Part shown: positions 28,232-31,873 of the stretch, in pieces
Numbering within the stretch: position 1 is the stretch's first letter
Layout of the letters: the number at the start of each line of letters is the position of its first letter
Source: Mesostigma viride
Taxonomy: Eukaryota; Streptophyta; Mesostigmatophyceae; Mesostigmatales; Mesostigmataceae
Assembly: GCA_009746045.1 (NCBI GenBank)
Contig: RPFO01000720.1
Span: 1 to 31,873, forward strand
DNA length: 31,873 nt
Reading direction: 5' to 3'
The notes under the pieces: generated by a model
Told to the model about the DNA's origin: nothing
Database searches by the model: none
Seen by the model: only the letters and a program-made list of their open reading frames with translations
Position numbers and translations under genes: made by a program

Positions 28232-28240
28232 AAAAAAAAA
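28232..28240 (+). promoter_or_regulatory. A9 tract upstream of the gene at 28277
   Basis: Nine A followed by GTCGAGCATC, 36 bases before ATG 28277, resembling the A tracts at 21721-21729 and 20005-20016 (minus strand). Confidence 0.35.
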
Positions 28241-28276
28241 GTCGAGCATCAGTATCAACAAACTTTCCTACACAAC

Positions 28277-28747
28277 ATGCCTGCCAAGACTTCCGAGAAA
28301 GCTTCCAAGGCCGAGCCGTCCAAGGCAGAGCCGTCTAAGGGCGAGCCGTCTAAGGCCGAGCCGTCTAAGGCCGAGCCGTCTAAGGCCGAGCCGTCTAATG
28401 CCGAGTTGCCAAAGGCTGAGTTGCCAAAGACCGAGCCGCCAAAGACCGAGGTGGTCGTATCGGACCCGGATCCGCCCAAGACTGACGCGGATGTCAATAT
28501 GGAAGACTCGGGCGGCGACTCGGACGACAGTGGGAAGAAGAGGAAGCGTGCTCCTATTATGAGCACGTCGATTCCGGATATGTCTGTCGGAGACGTTCGA
28601 AAGACGTTAAACGAGCTACGGAAGCTGGGAGCGAGCGCCACAGTAGATCACAAACTCCACAACGGATGGACCGCTGGCGATTTCTGTCTGAAGTATGTCC
28701 TCGGGAGCTACACTCCGCAGGTGAAGAAGTCAGACCACTCGGATTAA
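28277..28747 (+). CDS. Pro/Lys/Glu repeat protein, 156 aa
   Basis: Not recognised. The N-terminal half consists of about ten tandem five-residue repeats of the type PSKAE (15-bp DNA repeat TCTAAGGCCGAGCCG), some changed to PKTE. An acidic Asp/Ser stretch and a basic KKRKRAP segment, which could act as a nuclear signal, follow. The C-terminal 65 residues look globular: SVGDVRKTLNELRKLGASAT and a GWTAGDFCLKYVLG end. The repeats may bind nucleic acid or serve as a flexible linker. Confidence 0.7.
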   Translation: MPAKTSEKASKAEPSKAEPSKGEPSKAEPSKAEPSKAEPSNAELPKAELPKTEPPKTEVVVSDPDPPKTDADVNMEDSGGDSDDSGKKRKRAPIMSTSIPDMSVGDVRKTLNELRKLGASATVDHKLHNGWTAGDFCLKYVLGSYTPQVKKSDHSD

Positions 28748-28774
28748 AAAATCGTTTGCGTATGGTAACGAACC

Positions 28775-29275
28775 ATGCCAACTCGTAACGAGAATTCTGA
28801 CTTCGTCGATAGTAACGAACTCAGAGGACGTGAAACAAAAATCCTGCGTCCGACACTCTTTCGGCAGCTCTTTCAATATCAGACGCAAGACCCCTTGAGC
28901 AAAATGTGGATATGGCAGACAAGCGTGACGAAGAACGTCAATTATGTCGCCCTTCTCGCAATGTCCGGCATCATATACGCGACGGCAAGAATGACGTCAT
29001 CAGGAACTGATAAAAAACGAAATTGGACGGGAATTGCGGCCCAGATCATTGGTGCAGCCATCTGGAGCGCTCTTACGTTTCAAACCTATAAATATCTCGG
29101 GAAAGATTCATTGTTCCGAGTGGTCCCTTTTTATTCCGTCATGGGAATAGCAGTAGCTGTTCTTGTTTCATTGCCATTTTGTTTCGCCCACTGGAAACTT
29201 GGGCAGCAGAATCATACACAGCCATTCAAGGCCATAGAGCCTGTGGACAGAAGCGTCCGATTCAACGAATCATGA
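28775..29275 (+). CDS. Predicted membrane protein, 166 aa
   Basis: Not recognised. Three hydrophobic segments can be seen: NYVALLAMSGIIYATARM, GIAAQIIGAAIWSALTFQTY, and VVPFYSVMGIAVAVLVSLPF. They are preceded by a polar N-terminus with no signal-peptide cleavage pattern. Many large DNA viruses have an inner virion membrane, so this could be an inner-membrane protein; that is inference. It starts 27 bases after the preceding gene on the same strand. Confidence 0.7.
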   Translation: MPTRNENSDFVDSNELRGRETKILRPTLFRQLFQYQTQDPLSKMWIWQTSVTKNVNYVALLAMSGIIYATARMTSSGTDKKRNWTGIAAQIIGAAIWSALTFQTYKYLGKDSLFRVVPFYSVMGIAVAVLVSLPFCFAHWKLGQQNHTQPFKAIEPVDRSVRFNES

Positions 29276-29884
29276 CTACCGTAAACACATCTTAATAAAT
29301 GGAATGAAATACATGCAATCATCCCTGGGATAATGTGAAGAAATCACGACTTTTCCGTTTTGTATCTCTATAATTCTAAGTACCATTCCGGACAAACCAG
29401 TCCAATTGATCAAGTCCCGAAATGGCATCTGTCGGACTTCGATGTGAGTTTCATGGCTTATAGAAACCTGTGGTGTTTCTTCTTCTTGAATAGACATGAC
29501 AAAGTCTTCAAGTTTTGTTTTCAAGAAAGACTCGACTTTGTCGTCGTCGATCGCCCATTCGTTAAGACGCCCCGTTTTCTCATCATCTTGCGCAATCTTT
29601 TCCATGAGAAGCGCCATTTTCTCATCGTTGAAGCCAAGAACGTGTGTCATGGGCCGCATAACGTTAGTTTTTCGATCGCGTTCAATGTCGCAAACCGCCA
29701 GAAGAGATTGGAACGGGTGGTTTTTATTCACGATATACACGTCGCGATCCCACGGACTCTGGTTTCCGGCCAAAACTCTCGGTCGTGGACGCGGCCTTGG
29801 TCGAGGAACAGGAACAGGCAGCGGGATTGGTATTGGGATAGGGACAGGAGCCGGGCGAGGCAAAAAACTTGTGAAGGCGCGCAT
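29276..29884 (-). CDS. Unknown protein with a Pro-rich N-terminal tract, 202 aa
   Basis: Not recognised. After MRAFTSFLPRPAPV there is an alternating Pro tract (PIPIPIPLPVPVPRPRPRPR) and then a globular part of about 165 residues with DVYIVNKNHPFQSLLAVCDI, MALLMEKIAQDDEKTGRLNE and LINWTGLSGMVLRIIEIQNG. The tract comes from a GGNAC-like simple repeat. The ATG at 29884 lies near an AT-rich stretch (TTATAATAATACAAAATAAA) shared with the divergent Rieske-like gene. Confidence 0.65.
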   Translation of the reverse strand: MRAFTSFLPRPAPVPIPIPIPLPVPVPRPRPRPRPRVLAGNQSPWDRDVYIVNKNHPFQSLLAVCDIERDRKTNVMRPMTHVLGFNDEKMALLMEKIAQDDEKTGRLNEWAIDDDKVESFLKTKLEDFVMSIQEEETPQVSISHETHIEVRQMPFRDLINWTGLSGMVLRIIEIQNGKVVISSHYPRDDCMYFIPFIKMCLR

Positions 29885-29958
29885 TTGTGTTATAATAATA
29901 CAAAATAAAGGTTCGTCACCACCACTTGACTGTTTTTCACAGATACCTTCACACGGAG

Positions 29959-30905
29959 ATGAAAATAAGTATCAGGCGGCCGAACCTTTCAACGTTATTT
30001 TGCGCAGAACATATTCAAAGGCTCTGTCGCAAACCGAAACCCGCGATTCCAATTGTCTCGAGTTTTTGCGACAAATGGGTTTGTTTAGGACATGTCGAAA
30101 TGTTCAAACGACCCAAAGTGATTCGGGTGAACGATTCCGACTTGTTTGTATACAGATCTTCCAGCGATAAGATCGCAACGTGCTTGGACCGGTGTCCGCA
30201 TAGAGGTTTTAGGCTATCTTGTGGAGGAAGAGTAAGAGAAGACGGAGTTGTGTGCGCTTACCACGGAAAACATGTTCGTCCAGGAGATGGTTTTTTCGAC
30301 ACGCGAGTATCAGAAAACCTTGTTTGGTGCAAACTCGAGCATGGCCAAGAATTCGTGACCTCCCCCCCTCCACACGACTAGGTTCGTATGCGGATTTTAA
30401 AACGGTTTCTTTCTCGATGAGAGTTCGGGGATCTCCACAAGTCATTCTCGAAAGTCTACTCGACAATCAGAACGCCGCGAACATTACACACGAATCGGTA
30501 TTTCGTTCTTCTTCAAGTTATGTTCACGACGCGTTGGAAGCTGTCGTCAAGCAAGAAGTCGTGGTCCCTTATACTACTGTTCTTCACGTTTATCCGATCC
30601 GCGCAAGTGATTGCGATCGCTTGCCCGTAATGTCGCTTCTAGCCAGCGTCACGCCCGAGACCGAATGCGGAAAAAATCGCGTCACTGTTCTCGCGAGCTA
30701 TCGGATATCGAAAAGCGCCATTTCACGCCTTAAGTTATTTATGTTTAGTTGTCGATGGCTCCGACAAGCACTCCGGGCAAGAAATATTGACAATTCTAGA
30801 AACATGGTCGATCATTTGGACGAAAAAGACGCCTTGATCAGAGCATATCGCGAAAAAATTGGATTCGCATACAACATGAGAGGAAGAAGAAGTCGATCAT
30901 ATTAA
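29959..30905 (+). CDS. Rieske-type [2Fe-2S] oxygenase-like protein; one frame break
   Basis: The ATG at 29959 is chosen; the longer frame begins with TTG only. A Rieske domain is clear: residues CLDRCPHRGFRLSCGG and then CAYHGKHV give the CxH...CxxH ligands (Cys79, His81, Cys99, His102 from this start), with the lead-in KWVCLGHVEMFKRPKVIRVN typical of the family. The frame breaks at a run of C near 30370 and continues with LGSYADFKTVSF and ILESLLDNQNAANITHESVF. The last is where non-haem iron ligands of Rieske oxygenases lie. One expected His is not obvious (Asn at that place), so catalysis is doubtful. The total is about 315 aa. Known family members hydroxylate or demethylate sterols, pigments or aromatics; the substrate here is unknown. 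Confidence 0.75.
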
Positions 30906-30921
30906 ATATATTTACAACGAC

Positions 30922-31664
30922 TTAAAAAATCCCGTCAGTCCACATCTGTTCGTAAATGTCATCTTCCATTTCTTCGGCCGCATCGACCTTGCTGATCCCG
31001 CTCCAATACAAATGCCTGAGCCGGCTGGCCTCCTCGAGCCTCTTCACGTACTCGATCTGAGATCGCGTTCTCGGGTGTCTGCAGAGAAGCCTGCAGCCGA
31101 ATCGGCGGGCGATGACTGACCACTGCTCATGAGCCACAAACACGGCGTGGTCGATTTCGCTGGGACGGCAATGATCTTGAAGGGCGAAGAGGACTCTGAG
31201 GACGTAGTCGTGCAGGTCGCACGTAGTCCCATTGTACGCGTACTTCACTGGCTCGTCGGAGGCGAGCTGTGGATGCAATTTGCGAAACTCTTCTTTCGTC
31301 ATGCCCGTGACGATGAAGTGGGCCCGGTCATCAACGGCAGCGCACCAATCGATGTCATGCCGCTTCGTCTCTGGGGCCGCGTGAACGTTGTAATGCTTCA
31401 CGCGATCAAATTGATGCACAACGGTGTGAAAAATAAGCGAGAAATGCGCCTTCTCGCCAAAAAGACGAAAAGAATTAGCCGCGGACGCATAACACAAGTT
31501 CACGAGCCTCCATCGCGGCTCGCAGTCCTTGGCTGGCTTCGAGTCGTGGGCTTCCAGAGCAAGCGCCCGCCTTTCATGTGCTCGTTTCGTCTCAAATCGT
31601 CTCGGAGCGCATCCAAACTGTTTACGCCGTCTTCGATATCGATGCGAGCGACGAACCACACCAT
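30922..31664 (-). CDS. Unknown protein of about 247 aa; probable frame break
   Basis: Not recognised. The ATG at 31664 gives MVWFVARIDIEDGVNSLDAL in one frame. A second frame, open from 31659, reads well from about 31550 on (CEPRWRLVNLCYASAANSFR, then FGEKAHFSLIFHTVVHQFD) to the stop at 30922. I infer one missing base between 31530 and 31560. Other segments are DIDWCAAVDDRAHFIVTGMT and EEMEDDIYEQMWTDGIF. It is rich in His and Cys without a clear zinc motif. It is convergent with the Rieske-like gene. Confidence 0.55.
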
Positions 31665-31706
31665 GGTGCTTACTCCGACCTTCTAATAACCCCTCTTCCG
31701 GAGGGC

Positions 31707-31873
31707 ATGATGGGAGCGGACAGGAACACGAAAGATCAGTTCAGCGACACGAATCTCGTCGCGGACTGAACGCATACTTGACGTTTCGCCGAAAGTTCAC
31801 CATCCCTGACGAGGCATGGAACGATTTTTCCAACGCAGTGAAGGTGATGGCGGGCGTCGACCAAGAACCCGTT
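31707..31873 (+). CDS. Partial unknown gene at the right edge; probable frame break
   Basis: The ATG at 31707 gives MMGADRNTKDQFSDTNLVAD and a stop at 31767-31769. With one base missing there, the reading continues LNAYLTFRRKFTIPDEAWND and on to the window edge. The pattern is the same as for the other split genes. It lies divergent from the gene at 31664. No function can be given. Confidence 0.4.

Overview
The window looks like DNA of a large eukaryotic DNA virus (Nucleocytoviricota), probably of a protist or alga; the family cannot be fixed from the sequence alone. The right part (14494 to the end) carries core genes of that phylum: an A32-type packaging ATPase, four adjacent double-jelly-roll major capsid protein (MCP) paralogues, a PCNA-like sliding clamp and a VLTF3-like late transcription factor. 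It also holds a LysM protein with internal repeats, a Rieske-type oxygenase-like protein and several unrecognised genes. Its base composition is balanced.

The left part (1 to about 9558) is visibly GC-rich and accessory in character. It has an F-box-like fragment at the edge, a large unknown protein with an internal duplication, a 12-unit 50-bp minisatellite, a Cys-rich zinc protein, a KilA-N gene with a decayed second copy, a tandemly duplicated acidic/basic protein gene (one copy broken) and another unknown gene.

Between them (9559-14477) lies a nearly perfect 4.9-kb palindrome with its axis between 12017 and 12018. Each 2.46-kb arm carries, from outside in, an AT-rich island, an HNH-like zinc nuclease gene, a 75-bp satellite, and a terminal stretch of about 90 bp packed with short palindromes. 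The two flanks of the palindrome are unrelated. The simplest reading is the joined left and right ends of a linear genome with terminal inverted repeats (TIRs), as in a concatemer, a circularised form or an assembly that closed the ends. The right arm stops inside the 5' end of the packaging ATPase frame and composition changes at that same point, so the right arm may have been acquired by recombination, or the join may be chimeric.

Many genes on both sides are split by single-base frame changes, several in homopolymers. Protein similarity runs cleanly across each break, so most are probably consensus errors of long-read data rather than real gene death. Split genes are given below as one entry spanning all pieces. 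No tRNA, rRNA, CRISPR array or insertion sequence was recognised.
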